Of a stretch of 64,000 bases of DNA, positions 8,630 to 18,029 are shown one piece after another. Position numbers and translations under genes: made by a program. The first letter of the stretch is position 1; each line of letters opens with the position of its first letter. The stretch comes from Pelagibius sp. (lineage in GTDB: Bacteria > Pseudomonadota > Alphaproteobacteria > Kiloniellales > Kiloniellaceae): the NCBI GenBank assembly GCA_028280305.1, contig JANQMC010000012.1, forward strand, positions 1 to 64,000, given 5' to 3'. The notes below the pieces were generated by a model, which had not been told where the DNA came from, searched no databases, and saw only the letters and a program-made list of their open reading frames with translations.

Positions 8630-10477
8630 TTAATCGGCCAGCCGCTGGGCGGCCCTGGCGGACACATAGGCGTCATGCGCGTCGCGGACCGTGCTGCTTT
8701 CGGAAACCTCCGGCACCGCCACGTCCCACCAGGTGCCGCCGGTCTCGGTAGAGATCAAGGGATCGGTGTCGATCACGATGACCCGCGGCCCTGCGGCGTG
8801 AAATGGCTCCGCAATGGCAGCTTCCAGTGCCGAAAGGCTATCGACTTTCACGGCCTTGGCGCCCAGGCTTTCGGCGTGCGCACGGAAGTCGATGTCCGGC
8901 AAGGTCTCATGCCGGGCGTGTTGCAGCAGGTTGTTGAAGGACTCGCCCCCGGTGCCGCGTTGCAGGCGGTTGATACAGCCGAAACCGCGGTTGTCGAGCA
9001 CCACGATCGTCAGCCGGATACCCAGCATGGCCGCGGTGGCGATCTCCGAGTTCATCATCAGATAGCTGCCGTCGCCCAGCATGACGATGACATCGCGCTC
9101 CGGCTGCGCCAGTTTCACGCCGATGCCGCCGGCGATTTCATAACCCATGCAGGAATAGCCGTACTCCATGTGGTAGCCGCCGGTCCCGCCGCTGCGCCAG
9201 AGTTTGTGCAATTCGCCGGGCAGGCCGCCGGCGGCGCCGACGACGATGGCCCCAGCGTCCGCCGCGCGGTTTACCGCACCGATCGCCTGGGCGTCGCTCG
9301 GCAGACCGCTGCCCTCTGGTGCGCGCACGGCTTCCGCCGCCTGGTTCCAGCCGCCGATGCGCGCCCGGGCGCTGTCCTGCCAGGCTGTCGGGCTGCTGTA
9401 TTGCGAGAGCTGGGCGGAAAGGCTGTCGAGGCCTTCGCGGGCATCCGCCACCAGTGGCTCGGCCTGATGTTTGCCGGCATCGAAAGCCGCGGTGTTCAAC
9501 TGGATGATCCGGCGGCTCGGGTTCTTGAACAACGCGCGGGAACCGGTGGTGAAGTCCTGTAGCCGGGTGCCGACGGCCAGAACAACGTCGGCCTCTTCAG
9601 CCGCCTCATTGGCCGCCGACGTGCCGGTCACGCCGAGAGAGCCGAGATTCAGCGGGTGATCCCAGGCAAGGGCGCTCTTGCCGGCCTGGGTTTCGGCGAC
9701 GGGAACCTGATGCTTATGGACAAAGGACTCCAGGCTGTCGACGGCGCGGCTGTAGTGGACTCCGCCGCCGGCAATGATCATTGGTTTTTTTGCAGCGGCG
9801 AGAAGAGTGGCGGCCCGGGTCAGTTCCTGCTGGTCCGGTCTCGGCCGGCGGATGTGCCGGACTTTCTCGGCGAAGAAGTTCTCAGGATAATCGTAGGCCT
9901 CGGCCTGAACGTCCTGGCAGAGCGCCAGGGTCACCGGGCCGCAGTCTGCCGGGTCGGTCAGCACGGCCATGGCGCGGGGCAGGGCGGTCAGGATCTGCTC
10001 CGGACGGGTGATGCGGTCCCAGAATCGCGACACCGGGCGGAAACAGTCGTTGGCACTGACGGTGGCGTCCTGGAAGTCTTCGATCTGCTGCAGCACCGGG
10101 TCCGGGCGGCGGTTGGCGAAAACATCGCCGGGGAGCAGCAGCAGGGGCAGGCGGTTCACATGGGCGACAGCCGCCGCGGTGACCATGTTGGTGGCGCCGG
10201 GGCCGATGGAGGTGGTGCAGGCCATCGCCCGCTGGCGGTTGCTGGCCTTGGCATAGGCGATGGCGGCGTGGGCCATGGCCTGTTCGTTGTGGCCGCGGTA
10301 TGTCGGCAGGCTGTCGCGCAGGCCGTAGAGGGCTTCGCCGAGACCCGCGACATTGCCGTGGCCGAAGATCGCCCAGACGCCGCCGAAGAACGGCAAAGCC
10401 TCGCCATCGATATCGATCTTCTGTGCCGCCAGATAGCGCACCAGCGCCTGGGCCATGGTCAAGCGGAGGGTGGACAT
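8630..10477 (-). CDS. iolD: 3D-(3,5/4)-trihydroxycyclohexane-1,2-dione hydrolase (ThDP enzyme)
   Basis: 615 residues with the three-domain thiamine-diphosphate enzyme layout: N-terminal PYR domain (GGVWAIFGHGNVAGLGEAL), a central domain, and a C-terminal PP domain with the ThDP/Mg motif beginning GDGSYLMMNSEIATA and ending in LDN. IolD opens the inositol-derived ring to 5-deoxy-glucuronate. It is second in the iolC-D-E operon, 56 bases after iolC. Length and order match the usual iol cluster. Confidence 0.95.
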   Translation of the reverse strand: MSTLRLTMAQALVRYLAAQKIDIDGEALPFFGGVWAIFGHGNVAGLGEALYGLRDSLPTYRGHNEQAMAHAAIAYAKASNRQRAMACTTSIGPGATNMVTAAAVAHVNRLPLLLLPGDVFANRRPDPVLQQIEDFQDATVSANDCFRPVSRFWDRITRPEQILTALPRAMAVLTDPADCGPVTLALCQDVQAEAYDYPENFFAEKVRHIRRPRPDQQELTRAATLLAAAKKPMIIAGGGVHYSRAVDSLESFVHKHQVPVAETQAGKSALAWDHPLNLGSLGVTGTSAANEAAEEADVVLAVGTRLQDFTTGSRALFKNPSRRIIQLNTAAFDAGKHQAEPLVADAREGLDSLSAQLSQYSSPTAWQDSARARIGGWNQAAEAVRAPEGSGLPSDAQAIGAVNRAADAGAIVVGAAGGLPGELHKLWRSGGTGGYHMEYGYSCMGYEIAGGIGVKLAQPERDVIVMLGDGSYLMMNSEIATAAMLGIRLTIVVLDNRGFGCINRLQRGTGGESFNNLLQHARHETLPDIDFRAHAESLGAKAVKVDSLSALEAAIAEPFHAAGPRVIVIDTDPLISTETGGTWWDVAVPEVSESSTVRDAHDAYVSARAAQRLAD

Positions 10478-10533
10478 GGTCTTGCTCTCGATCCGACGTA
10501 ACGCGTCACGGTTTTTGTTTCAGCCAACTGTTC

Positions 10534-12450
10534 CTAGGCGGCTTTCACTGCCGCCGCCTGCTCCCAGCCAGAGATCAGCTCGGTGAAACGCCGCGCCATC
10601 TGATCGGTGGCTTCGGCGTCGTCGATCTCGCCCTTCAGCCAGGCGCGGGCCGGTTCGGCGAAGATGCTGCGGCCGACGGCAAAGCCCTTTACCAGGGCAT
10701 GGCGGGCGGCGAGAACGAAGGCGGTGTTCAGGTCCTCCAGCGGGCGTTCCAGGCCGAGCAGAAGAATACCCCGGCAATGCGGATCACGCGCCTCTATCGT
10801 ATCGCAGACGGCCCGCCAGGCGGCATCGTCGGTCAGTGGCTCCAGCTTCCACCAATCCGGTGCAACGCCCAGATCATAGAAGCGGGTGATGGCTCTCGCC
10901 AGTGTACCCTCGTCGACGGGGCCATGACGGCTGGCGATGATCTCAAGAAGCAATTCGTGGCCGGTCCTGCGGCAGGCGTCGAACAGGCGCACCACTTCCT
11001 TCTCCTGCGCCAGCCGCAGATCCTCCGGATCGTCGGGATGATAGAAGACCAGGCATTTTACGCAGTTGGTCAGGGGCCACTCGGCCAGGGCGCCGCCGAG
11101 GTCGGGGCCTTCCTCGAAGGTGAGGGGGCGGGAGCCGGGAAGCTCGATCGGCCGGCCGACCCAGAGGTCGCCGTCGGCGGCTGCATGCAGGGCATCGCGG
11201 CCCAACCTGTCGTCGATGAGAACCCCAAAACCCTCCCGGCCTGCTGCGACCTTGCGCGCCGCATCCAGGGCCAGTGTCTTGAAGGCGCCCACTCTTGCGA
11301 TATCCTTGCCGCAGTCCTTCGCCAGTTCCTCGAACTGGCTGCGGTGATCAAAGGCGAAGATGCACAGCTTGTCGTAATGCCGCCGCCGGGTTGTCGACCA
11401 ATGGATGCGGTTGAGGTCCGGGTCCTCACGCAGCGCATGGTGATCGCTGCCGTTTGCCAGGTAACATGTCAACTCGGTCCAGGAGGGTACCGCGGGGGCG
11501 CAGCCGTGGCGCGAGACCGCAAAGGCGCCACAGGCGTTGGCATACTTGCAGCAGGTTTCCAAAGGCTCGTCACGCAGCCAGCCGCGCAGGAAACCGCTCA
11601 TGAAGGCATCGCCGGCACCCAGCACGTTATAGACCTCGACCGGGAAGCCCGGGCCCTTGATGCCGTCTTCCAGGGAGTCCGGGATAACGCCGGGAAAGAC
11701 CACGCAGCCCATGGGGCCGCGTTTGCAGACGATGGTGGCGTCGCTCAAGTCGCGCACCTTGCGGATCGCGGCCAGGGTGTCGGTGGTGCCGCCGGCGATG
11801 TGCAGTTCCTCTTCGGTGCCGACGATCAGGTCGCAGAGCGGCAGAATGGTCTGCAGGTGTTTGGAGACATCGGCATTTTCGACGAAACGCTCCTCACCCA
11901 GGCCGTGTCCCGTGAGGCCCCAAAGCACCGGGCGGTAGTCGATATCGAAAACCACCTTGCGGCCGGCTTCCCGTGCCAAGTGCGCTGCCTTGCGCGAAGC
12001 CGCCTCGACGCCGGGCGTCGTGAAGTGGGTGCCGGTTACCACCACAGCCTTGGCCGAAGCGATGTAGTGCGGGTCGATGTCTTCCTCGCAGATCGCCATG
12101 TCGGCGCAGTTCTCACGATAAAAGATCAGCGGGAAGGTGTCCTGATCGCGGATGCCGAGGATGACCAGTGCGGTGAGGCGATCCGTGTCGGTCTTAAGGC
12201 GGCTGGTGTCGACACCCTCGTCGACGAGTATCTCACGGACGAAGCGCCCCATATGCTCGTCGCCGACGCGGCTGAGAAAACCTGCTTTCAGGCCGAGACG
12301 GGCAGAGCCGACCGCGATGTTGGCTGGACAACCGCCGATGTATTTGGCGAAGCTGCCCATGTCTTCCAGCCGTCCGCCGACCTGTTCACCGTAGAGATCC
12401 ACCGAGCAGCGTCCGATGGTAATGAGGTCAAGCGCAGCAGCATTGCCCAT
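10534..12450 (-). CDS. iolC: 5-dehydro-2-deoxygluconokinase fused to a DUF2090 aldolase-like domain
   Basis: 638 residues. Residues 5-330 are a PfkB/ribokinase-type kinase with GGCPANIAVG near the N-terminus and the catalytic GAGDAF at 278-283 (Asp281). Residues 350-635 form a DUF2090 domain, a class I-aldolase-like TIM barrel. The kinase makes 2-deoxy-5-keto-gluconate 6-phosphate. The C-terminal domain is inferred to serve the next aldol cleavage (the IolJ step), which fits the absence of a separate iolJ here. The fusion is common in alphaproteobacteria. First gene of the minus-strand iol operon, facing iolG across an IolR-type operator. Confidence 0.93.
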   Translation of the reverse strand: MGNAAALDLITIGRCSVDLYGEQVGGRLEDMGSFAKYIGGCPANIAVGSARLGLKAGFLSRVGDEHMGRFVREILVDEGVDTSRLKTDTDRLTALVILGIRDQDTFPLIFYRENCADMAICEEDIDPHYIASAKAVVVTGTHFTTPGVEAASRKAAHLAREAGRKVVFDIDYRPVLWGLTGHGLGEERFVENADVSKHLQTILPLCDLIVGTEEELHIAGGTTDTLAAIRKVRDLSDATIVCKRGPMGCVVFPGVIPDSLEDGIKGPGFPVEVYNVLGAGDAFMSGFLRGWLRDEPLETCCKYANACGAFAVSRHGCAPAVPSWTELTCYLANGSDHHALREDPDLNRIHWSTTRRRHYDKLCIFAFDHRSQFEELAKDCGKDIARVGAFKTLALDAARKVAAGREGFGVLIDDRLGRDALHAAADGDLWVGRPIELPGSRPLTFEEGPDLGGALAEWPLTNCVKCLVFYHPDDPEDLRLAQEKEVVRLFDACRRTGHELLLEIIASRHGPVDEGTLARAITRFYDLGVAPDWWKLEPLTDDAAWRAVCDTIEARDPHCRGILLLGLERPLEDLNTAFVLAARHALVKGFAVGRSIFAEPARAWLKGEIDDAEATDQMARRFTELISGWEQAAAVKAA

Positions 12451-12559
12451 GGTTCGGCTGTCTCCCGTTTCAGCTGACCTGTGGTCGGTTTTTTATTGAG
12501 AGCCGCGCTTTACGAGCGCTTGGAAGAATGAAACATAACATCTATTAATGGGTCAATAT

Positions 12560-12573
12560 GGAATTCCAATTCC
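12560..12573. promoter_or_regulatory. IolR-type operator GGAA-N6-TTCC
   Basis: GGAA-TTCCAA-TTCC lies in the 151-base region between the divergent iolC (start 12450) and iolG (start 12602). The sequence matches the GGAA-N6-TTCC motif reported for the RpiR-type repressor IolR of Sinorhizobium meliloti (from memory). An RpiR-type gene lies just downstream of iolG, so the site is a natural target for controlling both directions. Confidence 0.65.
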
Positions 12574-12601
12574 ATTTGATGGTTACGAGGGAGTTCTTCG
12601 C

Positions 12602-13594
12602 ATGCTGCGGATCGGGTTGCTGGGAGCAGGCCGGATAGGCCAGATTCACGGGCGTAACATCGCTGCGCATCGGGATGCGGAATTGGTGGCGGTTGCCGAC
12701 GCGCTGCCCGAGGCAGCGCAGGCCTTGGCGGCGGAAACCGGCAGCCGGGTGGCGCGCATCGATGCGATCCTCGCGGACGCGGGGATCGATGCGATTGTGG
12801 TGGCGACGCCGACGGATACCCATGCTGATCTGATCGAGAAGGCGGTGCGACAGGGCAAGGCGGTTTTCTGTGAAAAGCCTGTGGATCTTGACGCGGCAAG
12901 GATCAAAGTCTGCCTCGACGTCGTATCGACTGCCGGGCAGCCCCTGATGATCGGCTTTAATCGCCGCTTTGACCCCAGTTTCGCTGACCTTAAAAGGCGC
13001 CTGGATCAGGGCGAAGTTGGGTCTCCGGAACTGCTGACCATCCTGTCGCGGGATCCGGCACCGCCGCCTGTCTCCTATATCGAACGCTCAGGTGGTCTGT
13101 TTCGCGATATGATGATCCACGACTTCGATATGGCCCGCTTTCTTTTGGGAGAGGAACCCGTTGAAGTCTTCGCTCTCGGGGCTTCCCTGGTTGATCCTGC
13201 CATCGGTGCGGCCGGTGACGTCGACACTGCGGCCGTCATGCTGAAAACCGGGTCGGGGCGGATCGTTCAGATCTCCAACTCCCGACGCGCGGCCTATGGC
13301 TACGACCAGCGGGTGGAGGTGCATGGAGAGAAAGGCATGCTGCGGGCCGGCAATCGCCGCGCGACGACGGTGGAGGCGGCAACCGCGGCTGGCTATTCCC
13401 GTGATCCCGCTCTCGACTTTTTTCTGGAGCGCTATGCCGAAGCTTACCGGGCAGAGCTTGCCGTCTTTATCGAAGGCGTCGCGCAGGGACGGTCTCTGAC
13501 ACCCTCGGGAGAGGATGGATTAAGGGCGCAGGTCCTCGCCGATGCGGCTACGCAATCCTGGGAATCCGGGCAGCCGGTGCAAATACGCGACTAG
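12602..13594 (+). CDS. iolG: Inositol 2-dehydrogenase (Gfo/Idh/MocA family)
   Basis: 330 residues from the ATG at 12602, preceded by GAGGGAG with eight bases spacing; an upstream in-frame start at 12548 would run through the operator. N-terminal Rossmann fold with GAGRIG (8-13), catalytic EKP at 91-93 (Lys92), and Asp169/His173 in RDMMIHDFD as expected for IolG. It oxidises myo-inositol to 2-keto-myo-inositol with NAD+. Divergent from the iolCDEB operon. Its stop codon overlaps the convergent iolR stop (CTAG at 13591-13594). Confidence 0.92.
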   Translation: MLRIGLLGAGRIGQIHGRNIAAHRDAELVAVADALPEAAQALAAETGSRVARIDAILADAGIDAIVVATPTDTHADLIEKAVRQGKAVFCEKPVDLDAARIKVCLDVVSTAGQPLMIGFNRRFDPSFADLKRRLDQGEVGSPELLTILSRDPAPPPVSYIERSGGLFRDMMIHDFDMARFLLGEEPVEVFALGASLVDPAIGAAGDVDTAAVMLKTGSGRIVQISNSRRAAYGYDQRVEVHGEKGMLRAGNRRATTVEAATAAGYSRDPALDFFLERYAEAYRAELAVFIEGVAQGRSLTPSGEDGLRAQVLADAATQSWESGQPVQIRD

Positions 13595-14442
13595 CTGCCG
13601 CGCCGCTTCTCGGCAATAGAAACCGAAAGCGCCATGGCCAGGCAGAAACTGGCGGAGAGCGAACGAAAGGCGGCAAAGTCCGCTTCCACAACCTCGAACC
13701 AGACGTTGGCCAGTTCCGTCAGCGGGCTGAACGGACTGTCCGTGATTGCCACCAGCGGCGCGCGCCCGGCAACACAGAGTTTGGTCAGCTCGATGGTCGC
13801 TGGCGTGTAAGGCGTGAAGCTGATGGAGATGACGGCGTCCTTGGAGCCTGCAAAAGCTGCTTGCTCCTGGCCCAGGGTGCCGACGTTGTCGACCAGGATG
13901 CACCGCACCCCAAGCTTGCCCAGGGCATAGGCCATGTAGGAGGCGATCGGGAAGGCCCGGCGCTGTCCCAGAAGATAAACGGTATCGGCGGCCGCAAGCA
14001 GCTTGGCGGCCTTTTCCAGTTGCGTGGCGTCAATGCTGTCGCGCAGCCGCATGAGAGATGTCACCCCGGCCTCGGCGAAACCGTCCAGCAGTCCCGGCAC
14101 ACCGCCGCGTTCCCGGCTCTGATGTTCCAGGGTCTGAAGGCGTTCCTCGTAGTCCGGCCAACGGTCGCGCAGGCGCGAGCGGAAAATCTCCTGAAGATCG
14201 GAGAAGCCCTGATAACCGATGGTCTGGGCAAAACGGACGAGGGTGGAGGGTTGCACATCGGCTTGCTCGGCAATACTGGCGGCGGTACCGAACGCCATCT
14301 CGTCGGGATGAGCCACCGCGAAGCGGGCGACCTGCGAAAGCCGTTTCGGCAGGGTCTGGTGCCGGTCGATCAGCAGGTTGCGCAGCCCCGCGAAGTCCCG
14401 CGGCGGGGTGCCCAATTCGTCTATCGGCTCTGCTTTGGCCAT
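13591..14442 (-). CDS. iolR: RpiR-family regulator of inositol catabolism
   Basis: 283 residues: an N-terminal HTH_6 domain (about 18-95, with FGTAASIAEQADVQPSTLVRFAQTIGYQGFSDLQ) and a C-terminal SIS sugar-phosphate-binding domain (about 125-265, VYLLGQRRAFPIA and ISFTPYTPATIEL). This is the IolR type found in alphaproteobacterial iol loci: it represses until an inositol-derived phosphorylated ligand binds the SIS domain. It sits convergent to iolG with a 4-base stop overlap and divergent from the ABC transporter operon. The iolC-iolG and 14563-14576 sites are its likely targets. Confidence 0.88.
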   Translation of the reverse strand: MAKAEPIDELGTPPRDFAGLRNLLIDRHQTLPKRLSQVARFAVAHPDEMAFGTAASIAEQADVQPSTLVRFAQTIGYQGFSDLQEIFRSRLRDRWPDYEERLQTLEHQSRERGGVPGLLDGFAEAGVTSLMRLRDSIDATQLEKAAKLLAAADTVYLLGQRRAFPIASYMAYALGKLGVRCILVDNVGTLGQEQAAFAGSKDAVISISFTPYTPATIELTKLCVAGRAPLVAITDSPFSPLTELANVWFEVVEADFAAFRSLSASFCLAMALSVSIAEKRRGS

Positions 14443-14562
14443 ACCAACCTCTTTGCGAAAACGGCTCCTGCCAGGCGAACTTGCCGAGCGCAGTTGAGCG
14501 CATGGTGGCGCCGCAGTCTTACGGCATCGGATCTGAAGGTTCCATCCAAGAGAACCAAAAGG

Positions 14563-14576
14563 AGAATGAAAATTCT
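14563..14576. promoter_or_regulatory. Variant IolR-like site AGAA-N6-TTCT
   Basis: AGAA-TGAAAA-TTCT keeps the N6 spacing and the GAA/TTC core of the iolC-iolG operator but has A/T instead of G/C outside. The string AGAATGAAA also occurs at 12525-12533 upstream of iolC. It lies between iolR and the transporter genes, so it is a plausible weaker IolR target. Confidence 0.35.
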
Positions 14577-14639
14577 AGAAAAATCGCTTCGGTCGGTTTA
14601 TTCTGTCCATAAGACATCTGAGACAATCAGAGCGGAACC

Positions 14640-14664
14640 GGGCCGGAAGCCCGGTTTCCGGCCC
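14640..14664. repeat. 9-base perfect inverted repeat upstream of the ABC transporter
   Basis: Arms GGGCCGGAA (14640-14648) and TTCCGGCCC (14656-14664) flank a 7-base spacer. It contains GGAA-N7-TTCC, close to but one base longer than the IolR motif. It could be an operator or an RNA hairpin in the leader; no T-run follows. Confidence 0.4.
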
Positions 14665-14888
14665 CGGGAAGGCGAGATGCGCCGATGGATGATGGCGGCA
14701 AGCCACAGGCATCACAGCAAGCAATCCGGCAGCATGCCGGTGGGGATCGACCGATTCCCGGATCGCGCTCGGTGTCTCCCGAGGGTGTTTTTCTACCGCC
14801 GGAAGTTGATTTTGGCGGTATGGTTTCCAGACCTCACACCTCAGCAGTCCAATCGCACAACGAAAAACCTCAAAAAGGGGAGGATTGA

Positions 14889-15821
14889 ATGAAGACTCTA
14901 CATCGCCTGGCGGCAGCGGCCGCCTTTTTGGGGGCTGCTTCGGCGGCCCAGGCGCAGGACGTGAACATCATCGTCGTCAGTCATGGCCAGGCCAACGATC
15001 CCTTCTGGTCGGTGGTCAAGAACGGCGTCGATGCCGCGGCCAAGGACATGGCCGTCACGGTCGACTACCGCGCACCGGAAACCTTCGACATGGTGGTTAT
15101 GTCGCAGTTGATCGATGCCGCCGTGAATCAGGAGCCGGACGGCCTTATCGTCTCCATTCCCGATGCCGACGCCCTTGGGCCGTCGATCGAGAAAGCGGTT
15201 GCCGCGGGCATTCCGGTGGTGTCGATGAATTCCGGTTCCGACGTGTCCAAGAAGCTCGGCGCGCTACTCCACGTCGGCCAGGAAGAATACGACGCCGGCA
15301 AGGCAGCGGGTGAGAAGATGGCGTCTCTCGGTGGCTCTTCGGCCATCTGCATCAACCAGGAAGTCGGCAATGTGGCGCTGGACCAGCGCTGCCAGGGCTT
15401 CTCCGACGGCTTCGGCGGCAAGGTCGTCGTCCTGCCCGTGTCGCAGGACCCCGCCGAGGTCAAGGCGAAGGTAAAGGCCGCGTTGGACTCAGATGATTCG
15501 GTCGATACCGTGATGGCCTTGGGCGCCGGCACGGCTGGCGAGCCGGCTCTGGCCGCAGCCGCGGAAGTCGGTAAGAGCGATTCCGTGAACATCGGCACTT
15601 TCGATCTGTCTTCCGATTTCTTGAAGGCAATCGCCGACGGCAAAGCGGCCTTCGCCATTGATCAGCAGCAGTACCTGCAGGGCTATCTGCCGGTGGTGTT
15701 TCTGGCCAATCACGCGAAGTTCGGCCTTATTCCGGGCGGTAATGTGCCTTCTGGTCCGAACCTGATTACCCAGGACAAGGCGGCTCAGGTTGTCGACCTT
15801 TCCGCCAAGGGTATCCGCTGA
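14889..15821 (+). CDS. Periplasmic sugar/inositol-binding protein of an ABC importer
   Basis: 310 residues with a clear Sec signal peptide (cleavage predicted after AQA, residue 22) and a Peripla_BP_4 fold: VNIIVVSHGQANDPFWSVVKNGVDAA at the N-terminus, DGLIVSIPDADALG in the hinge region. It belongs to the RbsB/IbpA cluster that binds pentoses, hexoses and inositols. It is first in an operon with a RbsC-like permease, an ABC ATPase and a dehydrogenase, next to iolR, so myo-inositol is the most likely ligand (inference). A strong stem-loop follows the gene at 15839-15870, as often seen after highly expressed binding-protein genes. Confidence 0.85.
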   Translation: MKTLHRLAAAAAFLGAASAAQAQDVNIIVVSHGQANDPFWSVVKNGVDAAAKDMAVTVDYRAPETFDMVVMSQLIDAAVNQEPDGLIVSIPDADALGPSIEKAVAAGIPVVSMNSGSDVSKKLGALLHVGQEEYDAGKAAGEKMASLGGSSAICINQEVGNVALDQRCQGFSDGFGGKVVVLPVSQDPAEVKAKVKAALDSDDSVDTVMALGAGTAGEPALAAAAEVGKSDSVNIGTFDLSSDFLKAIADGKAAFAIDQQQYLQGYLPVVFLANHAKFGLIPGGNVPSGPNLITQDKAAQVVDLSAKGIR

Positions 15822-15838
15822 CCCTGTAACGCCGCATT

Positions 15839-15870
15839 CGGCCGGCTTCGCCTCATGGCGAGGCCGGCCG
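15839..15870 (+). other. 14-bp stem-loop between binding-protein and permease genes
   Basis: Left arm 15839-15852 (CGGCCGGCTTCGCC), loop TCAT, right arm 15857-15870; one position is a G-U pair. No U-tract follows. It probably protects the binding-protein mRNA 3' end or attenuates read-through, giving more binding protein than membrane components. Confidence 0.65.
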
Positions 15871-15995
15871 GTGCGCAAAGCCGAAACTCAGCTTTAGGCT
15901 GAAAACAGTAAGCTGTTTGCCGTTTATGCGGCCAAGATCAAGACCGGCATCCATCCGGCTGACGCCCGCAAGCAGCCCCTTTGGGAGGAACGACA

Positions 15996-17150
15996 ATGGT
16001 TGATAAGACGGCGCCGGCCGGCGACGAAAGCGCGGCTGAACCCCCAGATGCAAACACCGGCGCAGCGGCAGACGAACGGCTTCGAGAAGTCTCCGCGATG
16101 ACGCGCCTGATGCGGCGCCCTGAACTGGGGGCGATCGCCGGTCTGGTACTGGTCACGGTTTTCTTCCTCCTCACCGCCAATGCCAACATGTTCACCCTGG
16201 CGGGCATAATGAACTTCATGGCGCCGGCGGCCCAGCTCGGCATCCTCGCCATCGGCGCGGCCTTATTGATGGTCGGAGGAGAGTTCGACCTCTCTGTCGG
16301 CTCAATGGTTGCCTTCGCCGGTCTGATTTTCGGTACCTGCCTCGTGGTGCTTGGCATTCCTTTGCCCGGCGCCATCGTCATTACCTTTATCGTCGCCGCG
16401 GCCATGGGTGCGTTGAACGGGCAGATCGTTCTGCGCACCGGGCTTCCTTCCTTTATCGTCACGCTGGCCTTCCTTTTTATCCTGCGTGGCTTGACGCTGG
16501 TGGGTCTCAAGTGGGCGACCGGGGGCTCGACCCAACTGCGCGGCGTGAAGGAGGCCGTCGGCGATTCCTGGCTCGCCGGCCTCTTTTCCGGCGATGCGCT
16601 GGAAGGCCCCTTTGCCTGGTTCGCTTCCATGGGCTGGGTCGACACCTTCAAGAACGGCCTGCCGAAAGTTCAGGGCGTGCCGGTGGAGGTCATCTGGTTT
16701 CTGATTTTTGCCGCGGTCGCCACCTGGGTTCTCGTGCGGACCCGCTTCGGCAACTGGATTTTCGCCGCAGGCGGCGATTCCAATGCCGCACGAAACTCCG
16801 GTGTCGCGGTGAACCGGGTGAAGACTATCCTCTTCATGCTCACAGCCTGCTCGGCGGCGCTGGTTGCGATTCTGACCGTGCTCGATGCCGGTTCGACCGA
16901 TGCGCGGCGCGGCTTTCAAAAAGAGTTTGAGGCAATTATCGCCGCCGTCATCGGCGGCTGTCTGCTGACCGGCGGTTATGGTTCCGCAATCGGCGCGGCT
17001 ATTGGCGCGGTCATCTTCGGTATGGTCCTGATCGGCCTGACCTATACCACCATCGATCAGGATTGGTACTTGGTGTTCCTCGGCGGCATGTTGTTGACGG
17101 CGGTGCTGTTCAACAACTTCATCCGCAAACGTGCGACGGGGGAGCGGTGA
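15996..17150 (+). CDS. ABC importer permease, RbsC/IatP-like
   Basis: 384 residues from the ATG at 15996, preceded by GGGAGGA six bases upstream; a TTG at 15981 lies in front of the ribosome site and is unlikely. A long polar N-terminal tail (about 45 residues) precedes about ten TM helices. The block [17 protein letters not shown] is the BPD_transp_2 signature of ribose/inositol-type permeases, and [17 protein letters not shown] is the cytoplasmic coupling loop. It partners the ATPase starting two bases after its stop. A 55-residue soluble-looking segment in the middle (about 180-220) is longer than in RbsC and resembles FrcC-type permeases. Confidence 0.88.
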   Translation: MVDKTAPAGDESAAEPPDANTGAAADERLREVSAMTRLMRRPELGAIAGLVLVTVFFLLTANANMFTLAGIMNFMAPAAQLGILAIGAALLMVGGEFDLSVGSMVAFAGLIFGTCLVVLGIPLPGAIVITFIVAAAMGALNGQIVLRTGLPSFIVTLAFLFILRGLTLVGLKWATGGSTQLRGVKEAVGDSWLAGLFSGDALEGPFAWFASMGWVDTFKNGLPKVQGVPVEVIWFLIFAAVATWVLVRTRFGNWIFAAGGDSNAARNSGVAVNRVKTILFMLTACSAALVAILTVLDAGSTDARRGFQKEFEAIIAAVIGGCLLTGGYGSAIGAAIGAVIFGMVLIGLTYTTIDQDWYLVFLGGMLLTAVLFNNFIRKRATGER

Positions 17151-17151
17151 C

Positions 17152-17955
17152 ATGGCTGAAAATGGATCCGCAAACAATTCCGACGCGCTGATCGACGTTC
17201 GCAACGTAGTCAAGCACTTCGGCTCCGTTATTGCCCTGGCCGGCGTTTCGATGGCGGTCAACCGCGGCCAGGTGCTCTGTCTCCTAGGGGACAACGGGGC
17301 AGGCAAGTCGACGCTGATCAAAACCCTGGCTGGCGTCCACAAACCGACCGACGGCGAATTTCGTGTCGAAGGTAAGGCAGTGGACTTCGACTCGCCGCGC
17401 GACGCCCTGGATGCCGGCATCGCCACAGTCTACCAGGACTTGGCGATGATCCCGCTGATGTCGGTCACGCGGAACTTCTTCATGGGCCGGGAACCTGTAA
17501 AGAAGCTGGGCCCCATCGGCTTCATCAATTTCGACGAGGCGGATCGTGTGACGCGCGAGGAGATGCAGAAGATCGGTATCGATGTGCGCGATCCGCAACA
17601 GGCGGTGGGAACGCTGTCGGGCGGCGAACGCCAGTGTGTCGCCATTGCCCGGGCGGTCTATTTCGGCGCCAAAGTGCTTATTCTCGACGAGCCGACCTCG
17701 GCCCTCGGCGTCGCTCAGACGTCGATGGTGCTGAAGTATGTCGATCAGGTCCGCAACAAAGGGCTTGGTGTAATTTTCATTACGCACAACGTGCGTCATG
17801 CTATGGCTGTCGGTGACCGCTTTACCGTGCTGAATCGGGGTAAGACGCTCGGCAACTTCTCCAAGGAGGAGATCACCATGGATGAGCTGCAGAATCTGAT
17901 GGCGGGGGGCAAGGAACTGCAGCAGCTTTCCGCATCGCTGGGCGGCACCGTCTGA
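17152..17955 (+). CDS. ABC importer ATP-binding protein, single-domain (FrcA-like)
   Basis: 267 residues. Walker [10 protein letters not shown] at 46-54, signature LSGGERQ, Walker [14 protein letters not shown]-loop in FITHNV. Unlike RbsA/XylG-type proteins (about 500 residues with two ABC modules), this has one module, as in the FrcBCA group, so it should act as a homodimer under the permease. The ATG follows the permease stop by one base (GGTGACATGG), implying translational coupling. The closest functional assignment is inositol uptake from context. Confidence 0.88.
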   Translation: MAENGSANNSDALIDVRNVVKHFGSVIALAGVSMAVNRGQVLCLLGDNGAGKSTLIKTLAGVHKPTDGEFRVEGKAVDFDSPRDALDAGIATVYQDLAMIPLMSVTRNFFMGREPVKKLGPIGFINFDEADRVTREEMQKIGIDVRDPQQAVGTLSGGERQCVAIARAVYFGAKVLILDEPTSALGVAQTSMVLKYVDQVRNKGLGVIFITHNVRHAMAVGDRFTVLNRGKTLGNFSKEEITMDELQNLMAGGKELQQLSASLGGTV

Positions 17956-18029
17956 CGCCCCGGTGACCTTTACAACAGCAGCCGTTGGTTGACTGCCCGG
18001 CAAGACTGGGCCGATGAAGGACGAAGTAT

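Larger units (their letters stand above)
14443..14888. other. 446-base divergent regulatory region, iolR / inositol ABC operon
   Basis: No convincing gene. It contains an AGAA-N6-TTCT site (14563-14576), a 9-base inverted repeat (14640-14664), locally AT-rich stretches around 14560-14620, and a GGGGAGGA ribosome site just before the substrate-binding protein start at 14889. It should hold the promoters for iolR and for the transporter operon. Confidence 0.6.

Noticed and set aside
10300-12477. 725-residue plus-strand frame opposite iolC
   Set aside because: Antisense to the complete IolC-DUF2090 gene, no domain, no ribosome site.
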